This document shows, in pieces, positions 18,029 to 25,694 of a stretch of 46,227 nucleotides of DNA. The notes under the pieces were generated by a model, which made no database searches, was not told where the DNA came from, and was given only the letters and a program-made list of their open reading frames with translations. The stretch is from Azoarcus sp. (lineage in GTDB: Bacteria; Pseudomonadota; Gammaproteobacteria; Burkholderiales; Rhodocyclaceae). Position 1 is the first letter of the stretch. Each line of letters opens with the position of its first letter. The stretch lies in the NCBI GenBank assembly GCA_030656215.1, contig JAUSOD010000088.1, positions 1 through 46,227 on the forward strand, given 5' to 3'. A program made the translations under genes and the position numbers.

Positions 18029-18353
18029 TTTCCCCGGTGGGGCCGGGATGGGGCGCGATGCCAACCGCCGCCGGCCGGGCTTCGTCGACTATGGATGGAC
18101 GGCCGAGAACGGATCTCGGGCACAGCGCCGGGAAGCCCTTCGGCTTTTGCGGGCTGCGGCCCAGCAAGGGCACCGCGATGCGGCTGCTGTGCTTGCTGAT
18201 CTGCAGGCGTCTGCACAACCGCGAACCAGCATGATGTGGTTGGTGCATGTGCCTGGCCGCCCGCCCTTCCGGGTCATCTGCCCGCAGGCAGCAACGGCAG
18301 GCGAGATCCGCGCCCAGTGGCCCGATGCAATCGTGGAGGCCCTCGATGACTGA
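18015..18353 (+). CDS. Small hypothetical protein
   Basis: A 112-residue protein. The start at 18015 has a strong GGGAGG site inside the previous gene. It carries a Sel1-like helical pair (REALRLLRAAAQQGHRDAAAVLADLQ), followed by a short strand-rich region (MMWLVHVPGRPPFRVICPQ). It overlaps the toprim gene by 8 nt. A partner of the replication proteins is plausible from position only. Confidence 0.7.
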   Translation: MSHVNFPGGAGMGRDANRRRPGFVDYGWTAENGSRAQRREALRLLRAAAQQGHRDAAAVLADLQASAQPRTSMMWLVHVPGRPPFRVICPQAATAGEIRAQWPDAIVEALDD

Positions 18354-19173
18354 GGCCGACTTCATCGCCGCCATGGGGCTTGCCGGCCTGACACCGATCA
18401 AGCTGCCTGCCCTTCCGGAAGGCAAGCTCGTTCGTTTCCGAGTTGAAGGGGACAAGTCCGGTAGCCGGAACGGCTGGGCGGTGTTGCATCGCCACCCGAT
18501 CTTGGCGGGCGTGTTCGGATCCTGGAGAACAGGCGAGCAACACACCTGGAAGGCCACCACCAATGAAACGATGACGCCTGCCGAGCTGGGCGCGCTGCGG
18601 CGCGGCCTGCAGGCAGCACAACAGGCGCGGGCCGATGAGGAAGCGCGCGTCAGGGCAACGGCAGCCGCTCGGGCGCTGAAGCTGTGGAGCGGGGCCAAGC
18701 CGGTGACAAACGATCATCCCTACCTGCGGGCCAAGGGCGTGCATGCCTTCGGTCTGCGGGCGCTGCGCGACCAGCTCATGGTGCCGGCGCGCGATGCAGA
18801 AGGGCGCCTCCATACGCTGCAGTTCATTGGCCCGGACGGGAGCAAGCGCTTCCTGACCGGCGGGCGCATCGCCGGCTGTTACTTCGCCATCGGGCGCCCG
18901 GATGACGCCTTGCTGCTGGCGGAAGGCTACAGTACCGGCGCCACCCTCTACCAGGCCACCGGAAAGGCGGTGGCGGTGTGCTTCAACTGCGGCAACCTGC
19001 TGGCCGTGGCGCGCTCACTGCGGGCCAAGTTTCCCCGCCTGCGCCTCGTGATCTGCGCCGACAACGATGAAGGCACACCAGGCAATCCCGGCCTGACCGC
19101 TGCTCATGCTGCCGCCAAGGCGGTCGGCGCCCGTGTCGCCTACCCGATCTTCACCGAGGTGTCCCATGGGTAA
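18346..19173 (+). CDS. Toprim-domain primase-like protein
   Basis: A 275-residue protein of the satellite/phage primase type. The C-terminal toprim fold is clear: the Glu motif LLLAEGYSTGATLYQATG, then CFNCGNL, and the acidic LVICADNDEG. A helical linker precedes it, with WSGAKPVTNDHPYLRAKGV typical of P4-alpha-like and plasmid primases. It lacks the helicase part, which is supplied by the next gene, overlapping by 8 nt. Together they would prime and unwind the element's own origin. Confidence 0.88.
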   Translation: MTEADFIAAMGLAGLTPIKLPALPEGKLVRFRVEGDKSGSRNGWAVLHRHPILAGVFGSWRTGEQHTWKATTNETMTPAELGALRRGLQAAQQARADEEARVRATAAARALKLWSGAKPVTNDHPYLRAKGVHAFGLRALRDQLMVPARDAEGRLHTLQFIGPDGSKRFLTGGRIAGCYFAIGRPDDALLLAEGYSTGATLYQATGKAVAVCFNCGNLLAVARSLRAKFPRLRLVICADNDEGTPGNPGLTAAHAAAKAVGARVAYPIFTEVSHG

Positions 19174-20728
19174 GCCGACCGACTTCAACGACCTGGCGCA
19201 GGCCGCCGGCACGGACGCGGTAAAGGCCGTGGTGGACAAGGCGCTGGCCGCCGTGGCGGGACAAACGCCTGTGACCGAGTGGCCGGATCCGGTTCTGCCG
19301 GGAATGATCAAGGTGCCGGAGATCCCGGCCGACATTCTCCCTGTGTGGCTGGGCGCGATGTGTGGGGCCGTGGCCGACTCAACGCAGACGCCGCCAGCCC
19401 TGGCCGTGATGGTGGGGCTGTCCGTCCTGGCTGCCGTGCTGCAACGGCGGTATGAGGTATCGCCCTTTGGTGACGACTACACCGAGCCGCTTGCCATCTG
19501 GACTCTAACGGCGCTGCCGAGCGGTGCGCGCAAATCGGCGGTGTTCAGCGCCATGACTGCGCCGTTGCTGCGCTGGGAGAAGCTGGAGTATGACCGAGGC
19601 CGGGCCGAGCGCGGGCGGGTGGCATCGGCGCGCAGGGTGGCGGAAAAGCGCATGGAGCGCCTTCTGTCCGATGCAGCGAAGGCCAAGGACGACGACGAAC
19701 GAGAACGCATCCGGGCGGAGATCCAGCACGAGAAGGACACGATGCCGGCCGAGGTGCGGGCGCCGCGCCTCTTCACCGAGGACGTGACCGCCGAGCGCCT
19801 ACAGGCAATGCTTGCCGAGTATGGCGAGCGGATGGCGCTGCTGTCGGATGAGGCCGGAATATTCCAGATCATGGCCGGCATCTACAACGGCGGATCTTCC
19901 AACCTGGATGCCTTTCTCAAGGGTCACGCCGGCACCGCGATGCGCGTGGATCGAGCGGGGCGCGAGGCGCACGTCGACAAACCCGCCCTGTCTTTCGGCC
20001 TGGCACTGCAGCCGGGCGTCCTGTCCGAGGTGGCCGCGTCGCGGCGCTTCCGGGATTCCGGCTTGCTGGCGCGCTTTCTCTTCGCCATGCCCATCAGCAA
20101 CGTCGGCAAGCGCGATGTGCGCCGCCGGGTGGCGGTGCTCGACCAGGTGCGCGACGACTACGAGGCCGCGCTGTTCCGTCTGCTTGAGGATGTGCCGGCC
20201 GTGCCTGGCAAGCCGAGAGTACTGCCGATGACGGAACCCGCGCTCGAGCTGTGGGCGGACTTCGCGCAAGAGATCGAGGACCACCAGGGCGAGGGTGGGC
20301 GGTACGAATCGATCAGTGATTGGACGAGCAAGCTACCGGGCGCCGTGGCGCGTATCGCTGCCCTGCTGGAGCTGGCCGAGGTGGGGCGCCATGCCGAGGA
20401 CGTGAGCGAGCTGGCCACCCGTCAGGCGGTGGCGCTGGGGCGTCTGCTGATCCCGCACGCACAGGCGGCATTCGGGCTGCTGGGTACCGATGGCATAGAC
20501 ACCGATGCGGGCGCCATCGTGAAGTGGATCCGAAGTAACGGGCTGGAAGAGTTCAGCCGCCGTGAGTGTCAGAAGGCCATGGAGGGCCGATTTCGCAACC
20601 TGGAGCGCCTGACCAAGGCGCTGCAACGGCTGGAGCAACAGGACGCGCTGCGGTCTTACACCAGGCGAAACAAGGGTGCGCCGTCGACAGAGGCGTGCAT
20701 CGTCAATCCGAAGCTTCTGTCGACATAG
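19166..20728 (+). CDS. DUF3987 helicase-like replication protein
   Basis: A 520-residue P-loop protein of the DUF3987 family found in satellites and plasmids. The phosphate-binding segment is PSGARKS (a variant Walker A) and the Walker B region is LLSDEAG. Following FLKGHAGTAMRVDRAGRE and DKPALSFGLALQPGVL are family hallmarks. The C-terminus resembles a small DNA-binding domain (FSRRECQKAMEGRF). It is coupled to the toprim gene and lies directly upstream of the iteron/AT-rich putative origin. Confidence 0.88.
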   Translation: MGKPTDFNDLAQAAGTDAVKAVVDKALAAVAGQTPVTEWPDPVLPGMIKVPEIPADILPVWLGAMCGAVADSTQTPPALAVMVGLSVLAAVLQRRYEVSPFGDDYTEPLAIWTLTALPSGARKSAVFSAMTAPLLRWEKLEYDRGRAERGRVASARRVAEKRMERLLSDAAKAKDDDERERIRAEIQHEKDTMPAEVRAPRLFTEDVTAERLQAMLAEYGERMALLSDEAGIFQIMAGIYNGGSSNLDAFLKGHAGTAMRVDRAGREAHVDKPALSFGLALQPGVLSEVAASRRFRDSGLLARFLFAMPISNVGKRDVRRRVAVLDQVRDDYEAALFRLLEDVPAVPGKPRVLPMTEPALELWADFAQEIEDHQGEGGRYESISDWTSKLPGAVARIAALLELAEVGRHAEDVSELATRQAVALGRLLIPHAQAAFGLLGTDGIDTDAGAIVKWIRSNGLEEFSRRECQKAMEGRFRNLERLTKALQRLEQQDALRSYTRRNKGAPSTEACIVNPKLLST

Positions 20729-20734
20729 TTGGGT

Positions 20735-20877
20735 TTGTCGCCATAAAGCTATTTTTAACTTTTTATTTATTTATTAAATACTTACGCTAGAGAAATAGAG
20801 GTACGTCGACAATGTCGACAAACTCGACAGACTGAAACCAAGCGTGAGCGTCTGTCGACATTGTCGACATTGTCGAC
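20735..20877. other. Putative replication origin: AT-rich tract plus iterons
   Basis: An AT-rich stretch (about 20735-20795) is followed by two clusters of three TGTCGACA-type palindromes at an exact 9-bp period: 20804, 20813 and 20822, then 20853, 20862 and 20871. The cluster starts are 49 bp apart. A further TGTCGACA ends the DUF3987 gene (20718-20725). AT-rich DNA beside regularly phased initiator sites, next to primase/helicase genes, is the expected design of an origin. An operator array is the alternative. Confidence 0.6.
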
Positions 20878-21023
20878 GGGTGCCTGAATCGCTGGGCGAG
20901 GTGGGGGCGGGTCAAAACTCCGAAGCCTCCCCAGCGCAGGACCGAGCGCATAGCCAAACTTTTTTAGTCGCAAGTAATGGAGTTTTTTTCTTGAAGTTGG
21001 ATGTATCAATTAGACTTGATAGA

Positions 21024-21029
21024 TATAAT
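21024..21029 (+). promoter_or_regulatory. Consensus -10 TATAAT before the capsid gene pair
   Basis: A perfect TATAAT lies just upstream of, or inside, the small gene preceding the capsid gene. No good -35 is at 16-18 bp, so it may need an activator. Transcripts would start near 21036. Confidence 0.35.
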
Positions 21030-21036
21030 GACAGCC

Positions 21037-21264
21037 ATGTTTAGACTTTTTCCTTCTATCAAATGCCTTGCCAACCTACCACGGGAAGTGGGGGACTGGG
21101 TGGCGAAACGAATGCCGGCACGGGACGTGGAAGCATATCGAATCGCTGAAGCCAAACGAAAGATGGAGAGGGAGCTACGCGCAGCGGGTACGCCCAAGCA
21201 GCTAGCTCAAATCATCGTGTCCGAACACTTCGGCACGAACAACCATCATAGGAATCGACCATGA
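21037..21264 (+). CDS. Small protein coupled to capsid gene
   Basis: About 75 residues if started at ATG 21037; ATG codons at 21001 and 21028 are also in frame, none with a good ribosome site. Basic and helical, with DVEAYRIAEAKRKMERELRAAG as a likely amphipathic helix. Its stop overlaps the capsid gene start (ATGA at 21261). It is unrecognised; a scaffold or partner of the capsid protein is possible from position. Confidence 0.55.
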   Translation: MFRLFPSIKCLANLPREVGDWVAKRMPARDVEAYRIAEAKRKMERELRAAGTPKQLAQIIVSEHFGTNNHHRNRP

Positions 21265-22466
21265 AACAGCATCTCCCCCGCCTCGCAGTCGGCGCCATCC
21301 TCGCCATCTTTGGCGCCCTGGCATACGCCGGTATTGTCACCATCACCCCCGATCACCTCATCGGCCTAGCCGCCCTGGGCTTCGTCGGAAACATTCAGCT
21401 CGTCACCTCTGCGCTTGACAACATCGAGCGCAAGTTCACCGAGGAAGTTGATCGAATGGACTGCAAGCAGCGCGAGCTGGCTGACGAGGTTCTGCAGCTC
21501 AAGCAGCGCGGCGCCCTGCCGGTCGGTGAGCTGCTGACTACCAGCGGAAGCCCTTCCGAGCGCATCGCACGGGCCATCGGTAGTGAAGCCGAGATCCTGA
21601 AGAAGAACCGGCAGATTGCCTTCGAAGTGAAATCCTTCATTGGATCCGCCGCGGTGGGCAACAGCGGGAACCTCTCCGGCATTGCTGCGCCTGTCGGCGT
21701 GCTTCACGGTGTCGGCACGGTGCTGCCGATGAAGCCCATCGGTGCAATGTCCAGCCTGAAATACACCCGCGAGAATATCTCCCTCGCGACGGGTAGCGCA
21801 GGGATACAAGCCGGTGAAGGCACCGCAAAGCCCTGGTATCAGCCGGGCTTCCAGCAAATCACACAAGAGCCGCTCACGGTTGCGGCGCTGACGAAAGTGT
21901 CGGAGCAGGCGATTCGTAACCAGTCCGAACTGGTCGCAACGGTCGAAGCCCTGATTAAACGTGACATCGCGCTCCAGATCGACCAGATGGTTCTGCTCGG
22001 TAGCACCACGCCGGCCTGGCCCGGCCTGATGGCGCTGGCCGTCGAAGATACGTCGGCGCTCTGGGGAGAACGGGCCGATGCGGCAATGGAATGCCAAGTC
22101 ACGATGGAGATGCTGGGTTCAAACCCCACCGCCATCATGATGGCCGGTACCGACTGGCTGCAAACCGCGCTGATGGAGAACGGATTTGGCATGAACAAAG
22201 CCGGACACGAACGCTACCTGAAGGAGATCGAGCGGCGAATCGGATCCATGCGGGTCGGACTGTCGGCCAACGTCACAACCGGCAAGGCCCTGCTGATTGA
22301 TCCGCTCTTTGTCGAAATCTACGTCAGTCAGGATGCAACCGTGTCCATGGCCTACGTTGAAGACGACTTCGAAAAGAACCTGATCAGCCTGCGGGTCGAG
22401 TGCGAGATCATCCCTGTACTGCGCAGCACCCGCGGGATTCGAGTCTCGAAGCCGAAGCCGGCATAA
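21261..22466 (+). CDS. HK97-fold major capsid-like protein with N-terminal membrane segments
   Basis: A 401-residue protein. Residues about 115-398 look like a phage major capsid protein: LTVAALTKVSEQAIRNQSEL and the following LIKRDIALQIDQMVLLGS form the spine-helix region, and ISLRVECEIIPVLRSTRGIRV is the usual C-terminal strand pair. Residues 6-27 and 32-50 are hydrophobic, like two membrane helices, and 52-84 form a charged coiled coil where HK97-like proteins carry a delta/scaffold domain. No portal, protease or terminase gene accompanies it. It may form a small capsid, hijack a helper's capsid, or be a membrane-anchored interference protein. Fold call fairly sure; function unknown. Confidence 0.8.
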   Translation: MKQHLPRLAVGAILAIFGALAYAGIVTITPDHLIGLAALGFVGNIQLVTSALDNIERKFTEEVDRMDCKQRELADEVLQLKQRGALPVGELLTTSGSPSERIARAIGSEAEILKKNRQIAFEVKSFIGSAAVGNSGNLSGIAAPVGVLHGVGTVLPMKPIGAMSSLKYTRENISLATGSAGIQAGEGTAKPWYQPGFQQITQEPLTVAALTKVSEQAIRNQSELVATVEALIKRDIALQIDQMVLLGSTTPAWPGLMALAVEDTSALWGERADAAMECQVTMEMLGSNPTAIMMAGTDWLQTALMENGFGMNKAGHERYLKEIERRIGSMRVGLSANVTTGKALLIDPLFVEIYVSQDATVSMAYVEDDFEKNLISLRVECEIIPVLRSTRGIRVSKPKPA

Positions 22467-22474
22467 GCCACAAG

Positions 22475-22502
22475 CTGCGCCCTGGGGCAACCTGGGGCGC
22501 AG
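22475..22502 (+). terminator. Hairpin after capsid gene
   Basis: CTGCGCCC (22475-22482) pairs with GGGCGCAG (22495-22502). It lies just past the stop codon without a T-run. Confidence 0.4.
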
Positions 22503-22554
22503 GGTGCTGCAGTTCGCACCAGTGCACACGTCTGGACGAGCCCCCGGCAGTGGA

Positions 22555-22578
22555 TGACGGTATTTTTGACGGTATACC
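22555..22578. repeat. Right integrase arm-type sites
   Basis: TGACGGTAT at 22555-22563 and TTGACGGTATACC at 22566-22578. The latter is identical to 14714-14726 at the other end of the element. Confidence 0.7.
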
Positions 22579-22624
22579 TGAATTCTGCACTGGTGAATGT
22601 CTTTCTGTTATTGGCATTCACGTT

Positions 22625-22651
22625 ACTCCCTGAGGGAGTCAGCACCACCAG
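22625..22651. other. attR with adjoining palindrome
   Basis: GTCAGCACCACCAG (22638-22651) matches the tRNA-Val 3' end except for one missing C. The palindrome ACTCCC-TGA-GGGAGT (22625-22639) overlaps its left edge. Sequence beyond it is the displaced tRNA flank, including a terminator. Confidence 0.6.
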
Positions 22652-22658
22652 CACCTTA

Positions 22659-22683
22659 AAACCCGGATACGCTCCGGGTTTTT
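22659..22683 (+). terminator. Displaced native terminator of tRNA-Val
   Basis: AAACCCGGA (22659-22667) and TCCGGGTTT (22673-22681) followed by T. It sits directly outside attR, where the original tRNA terminator would end up after insertion. Confidence 0.75.
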
Positions 22684-22782
22684 CTTTTGATGCCCGCAAC
22701 GCCAGTAATGGCGCTGCTTGTGTTCTTTTCGCGGCATTCGTTCGGCGCCCCATTTCTTCCCGAATGGTATTTCGCCTGATTT

Positions 22783-22989
22783 CTAGGCAGAGAGTGGCTC
22801 TTGACTCTGGAAAATGCGCAAGACGACGTTCCCATCGCTTTCATACAAATCATAGTCTGCAATGGACTCGTATCCGGTGAGCCGGATGCACGATCCTGCT
22901 TTATCCCGCGCAGTTATCCTGCCTTTTCGTGACGGTGCTGATGCTGTCGATGTGCCGATCTCGACAATAGGGCTTTTGAGCCGGCTCAA
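22783..22989 (-). CDS. Possible small hypothetical protein
   Basis: A 68-residue frame with a TTG start and no ribosome site; the frame is open further upstream without ATG. The C-terminal part (SCIRLTGYESIADYDLYESDG, NVVLRIFQSQE) has a protein-like mix of strands. It may be a real small gene with an unknown start, or a remnant. The flanks 22684-22782 and 22990-23262 hold nothing I can identify. Confidence 0.3.
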   Translation of the reverse strand: MSRLKSPIVEIGTSTASAPSRKGRITARDKAGSCIRLTGYESIADYDLYESDGNVVLRIFQSQEPLSA

Positions 22990-23262
22990 GGGGATGGTGC
23001 CGCTCTCGTGTCGGGTGCTGTCGCTGCGCCCCTGTCGCAGGCTTCTCAGGCCTTGATGGCACCTTCGTGTGGCTGATCGATCTGGTGGCTCTTGGCAGTG
23101 GCTCTATCTGCTCGTGGTGCACTCGCCGCTGTTGTGTCGCCGCCTGCGGCAGGCCAGCTCAAAACCTGGCACCACTATCCTCACCGCCAGGCAGGAGCGC
23201 TTTCATTGTCCGTCGGAACTGCCAATGAACGGTTGTCTGCGTGTGCCGACGGTGAGTGCCGG

Positions 23263-23544
23263 CTAGTCAGTGCTGCGATTTACAAACGGGTAACCGTAGA
23301 GGCGCAGCAGGTCCTTGAATGCTTGGGCGCTGAGCGTGGGATCGTAGCGCGCGAAGATCGCTGCTTGTCTTAAGTGCTGCTCGCTGGGGAGCAGGGAGAG
23401 CAGCGTTTCGCGTTCGTCCAGGATGTCATCGCACATCCGTTCGCTGACGAACAGGAAGGCAATAGGGTGATACAGGCCGTCCTCGTTGAGGAGGTGGAAC
23501 TGCGGGTGTGCGATCTGGATGCATTCAGCGGTGTGGCTTTTCAT
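23263..23544 (-). CDS. Hypothetical protein, paralogue of the 24684-24953 product
   Basis: A 93-residue protein beginning MKSHT. It shares roughly half of its positions over the first 50 residues with the product of 24684-24953: FHL, DGL, PI-F-FVSE, MC-DI, ER, then RYDP, AF and LRL at the same spacing. The shared pattern on the same strand 1.4 kb apart shows a duplicated gene and supports both as real. The ATG lacks a good ribosome site. No domain is recognised. The permuted tmRNA gene lies between the two. Confidence 0.65.
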   Translation of the reverse strand: MKSHTAECIQIAHPQFHLLNEDGLYHPIAFLFVSERMCDDILDERETLLSLLPSEQHLRQAAIFARYDPTLSAQAFKDLLRLYGYPFVNRSTD

Positions 23545-23784
23545 TGGGGTGCAGAAAAAAATGACTCGCGCAGCTTACGCGAAAAGTGTAACAGGCGTAT
23601 TTCAGGCACGCATTATTCATGCAAATGCCATGCACGCAGTGCGCCCGTACTCAGTTCTCGCACTAGCCCGCGCATCACACATCGTCTGTTTCGGCGCCGA
23701 TCAGCTTCGGTGGGTCGCCTGCCGACGCGATGGGCTCGTTTCGCACCCGCGGAGGTGTGTCCCAGAATAAAGTCACTCGCAACT

Positions 23785-24012
23785 TCAGCGCTCGCCCGGG
23801 GGGACATCCGGCAGCGCTGTCCAGCGAATCCAATAGCCACAAGCAGAGCGCACACGGCGAATGCTGCGGTGCCACGGCCCCTCAATGCAGACGCCCTTGA
23901 CCGAGGAGGATTCGACCTCGACGGTGTCCGGTTCATCGCCAGGCCTGCGACGGCCATGCCAGCGTTCGCAACTGATGCAGCGCTTGTCGCCGACAGGTTG
24001 AACTAGAGGCAT
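23785..24012 (-). CDS. Small Cys-containing hypothetical protein
   Basis: A 75-residue protein with CISC at residues 12-15, Cys42 in KGVCIEGPWH and Cys58 in RSACGYW. The arrangement CxxC...GVC..GPW...ACG.W looks like a conserved zinc-ribbon-like or redox module. I recall similar short unannotated proteins in Betaproteobacteria but cannot name a family. The start is uncertain: the ATG at 24012 lacks a ribosome site and the frame is open to 24072. Confidence 0.45.
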   Translation of the reverse strand: MPLVQPVGDKRCISCERWHGRRRPGDEPDTVEVESSSVKGVCIEGPWHRSIRRVRSACGYWIRWTALPDVPPGER

Positions 24013-24249
24013 ATTCGTAATCCCGGGTAAGAGAACCTCCGATCCCTGCGCATGCCGATGGTTCTGTTGCACCTTGTCCCAGGTTCTTGACGCTGGGAGA
24101 TATTTTGATCGCCGGAGCGATTCGAGATGGTATCGCCCGCGCCGACCATGGCGTAAAGGTCCATGCCGACAGATGGAAAAACGGTGCCAGTGGCTGATGA
24201 AGTGATGCTTGACGATCTGTTGGCGACGATAGCCGGCCTCCGGACGTGA

Positions 24250-24525
24250 CGATGGGGACCGAAGTCCCCACCGGCTGTCTTGAGTTACAAGGCTTCAGCG
24301 GCCCCGGCAATCTGCTTATGCAGCGATTGCGAAACGCTCATCGTTGGCGTTTAAGGATTTGCGCGGATTACGTCCGTCGCCTCTCGAGTTGCCTGCTCAC
24401 CTTTGTCTGCCCTGTCGAAGCCGTGACACCCCCACCTAAACACACGTTCCGATGCGTTTAGGTGGAGGTGAGGGGAGTCGAACCCCTGTCCAGAACACCG
24501 CCAGATTGCCGGAATTACAACCATG
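24250..24525 (-). ncRNA. ssrA: Circularly permuted two-piece tmRNA
   Basis: On the minus strand the acceptor piece comes first: a T-arm with loop TTCGACT, then CACCTCC and ACC ending at 24461. A 27-nt intervening hairpin (24434-24460) follows, then the coding piece starting with GGGGGTG at 24433. CACCTCC and GGGGGTG form the acceptor stem (one G-U). The tag frame at 24316-24348 reads ANDERFAIAA plus stop. AGATTGCCGG (24304-24313) and CCGGCAATCT (24503-24512) form a perfect 10-bp helix joining the pieces. The terminal A of CCA is not encoded. A UUCG-capped hairpin (24254-24269) lies near the 3' end. Outer ends are estimates. tmRNA rescues stalled ribosomes and tags chains for ClpXP and Lon, whose genes are upstream. 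Confidence 0.9.
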
Positions 24526-24683
24526 TCCGAATGATGGGGGCAGAGCGGGACGATTGCAAGACGTCACGACCGGCATTTTGTAAGTGCCTGTCAAAGTCGG
24601 TCCGGACAGTTGCCGTCGAACTGCTGCCGGGACGCAACGCTCATTCTTGTTGCGGTTGTTCCTCACTGCGCTGGCCATCAGTG

Positions 24684-24953
24684 CTACAGGGGCTTGGTGA
24701 CTCCGAAAAGCCGGAGGATGTCGTCAAACGCGTGAACGCTGATTCTTGGGTCGTAGCGATCAAGGAGCTTCTGTTGCTGCGCCAGACGCTCAGGCCGCGT
24801 GGCATCGAGGATCGTCCGGCGTTCCCGCTCAATGTCCTGGCACATGCTCTCACTGACGAAAACAAAGGGAATCGGCCGAAACAGCCCGTCGGCCTGACGC
24901 AGATGGAAACGCGGGTTAGCGGGCACGATGCTCTCGGAGGTATGGCTTTTCAT
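24684..24953 (-). CDS. Hypothetical protein, paralogue of the 23263-23544 product
   Basis: An 89-residue protein, MKSHT start with AAGG 6-9 nt upstream. It has the same pattern as its paralogue: FHLRQADGL, PIPFVFVSESMCQDIERER, RYDP, AFDDILRLFG. It lies directly upstream of the tmRNA gene on the same strand, about 160 bp away. Cytoplasmic, helical and charged. No function can be assigned. Confidence 0.7.
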   Translation of the reverse strand: MKSHTSESIVPANPRFHLRQADGLFRPIPFVFVSESMCQDIERERRTILDATRPERLAQQQKLLDRYDPRISVHAFDDILRLFGVTKPL

Positions 24954-25137
24954 CGCGTACCTTAGTGTGGTGAATTGTCTCGTTTACCTTCATAACCCAT
25001 CGAGATGATGTTTGTATTGACGTTTGTCAGCTGTGCTGATTTCAGTACGCAATGGTGCGGATTATGTCGGCCAATACGTTGTCGGAAACCGTCTGCGGTA
25101 ACATGATCAGCGTTGAGTCAAGCACGAGGAGGCGATC

Positions 25138-25584
25138 ATGTTCAAACGCATTCTGCTGGGCATGGACGACAGCAATCCGAGCCAGATGGCGCTGGAGCGG
25201 GCCATTGAACTGGCGGCACTGGTTGGTGCCGAGTTGCGCGTACTGCATGTGCTCGATCTCACCGACTTGGTCCAGGAAGCGGAGTTCGTCAAGGGTTCCG
25301 AACAATCCGCAGGACGCATGAGCGAAGGCCAGGCGCTGGTCGACGAAGCTGTCAGGCGTGCCCAGGCGGCATCGGTCGAAGCTGGCGGTGTGCTGGCGCC
25401 GGTTCAAACCACGGACAAGAAGGTCGAGGACATCGTGGTGGAGCAGGCGGATGAATGGGCTGCCGATCTCATCGTACTTGGCACCCACGGCCGTGCCGGA
25501 CTGACGCGCCTGCTGCGGGGCAGCGTTGCAGAGGCCGTGCTACGTGCAGCCGGTCGGCCGGTGTTGCTGTTTCCGCTTGAGTAA
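25138..25584 (+). CDS. Universal stress protein, UspA family
   Basis: A 148-residue single-domain Usp. The N-terminus MFKRILLGMDDSNPSQMALERA and the ATP-binding signature GTHGRAGLTRLLRGSVAEAV (G-x2-G-x9-G-S) indicate an ATP-binding, FS-type member. GAGGAGG stands 5 nt before the ATG. It is a single transcription unit. These proteins promote survival under starvation and oxidative stress. Confidence 0.95.
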   Translation: MFKRILLGMDDSNPSQMALERAIELAALVGAELRVLHVLDLTDLVQEAEFVKGSEQSAGRMSEGQALVDEAVRRAQAASVEAGGVLAPVQTTDKKVEDIVVEQADEWAADLIVLGTHGRAGLTRLLRGSVAEAVLRAAGRPVLLFPLE

Positions 25585-25694
25585 CCATAGACGGCGCCGG
25601 GGCGGAGCGGTTCATGCCTCATCTTGCGGCGTCATGACGTGTCCGGTGGTGAACCGCCTTCATCCGATTCTTGTTTCGCCGTTCCGCACTTGTC

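Larger units (their letters stand above)
14556..22651. mobile_element. Integrated satellite-like element of about 8.1 kb at tRNA-Val
   Basis: Borders are the tRNA-Val 3' end and a near-copy at 22638-22651. The 13-mer TTGACGGTATACC is present inside both ends (14714-14726 and 22566-22578), with further TGACGGTAT copies nearby. Content in order: integrase, hypothetical, alpA, P4-like immunity RNA region, four small genes, toprim gene, DUF3987 gene, iterons, small gene, HK97 capsid gene. There is no portal, terminase, protease, tail or lysis gene, so it cannot be a complete phage. The layout recalls P4-like satellites. It is probably mobilised by a helper (inference). Confidence 0.85.

Noticed and set aside
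23374-24006. Plus-strand ORF of 210 codons
   Set aside because: It overlaps two better minus-strand candidates, has no ribosome site and shows no protein-like pattern.
24461-24512. First read as a bare ssrA 3' fragment (island att site)
   Set aside because: The tag frame and 5' tRNA-like half lie just downstream on the same strand, so it is the acceptor piece of a permuted gene, not a fragment.
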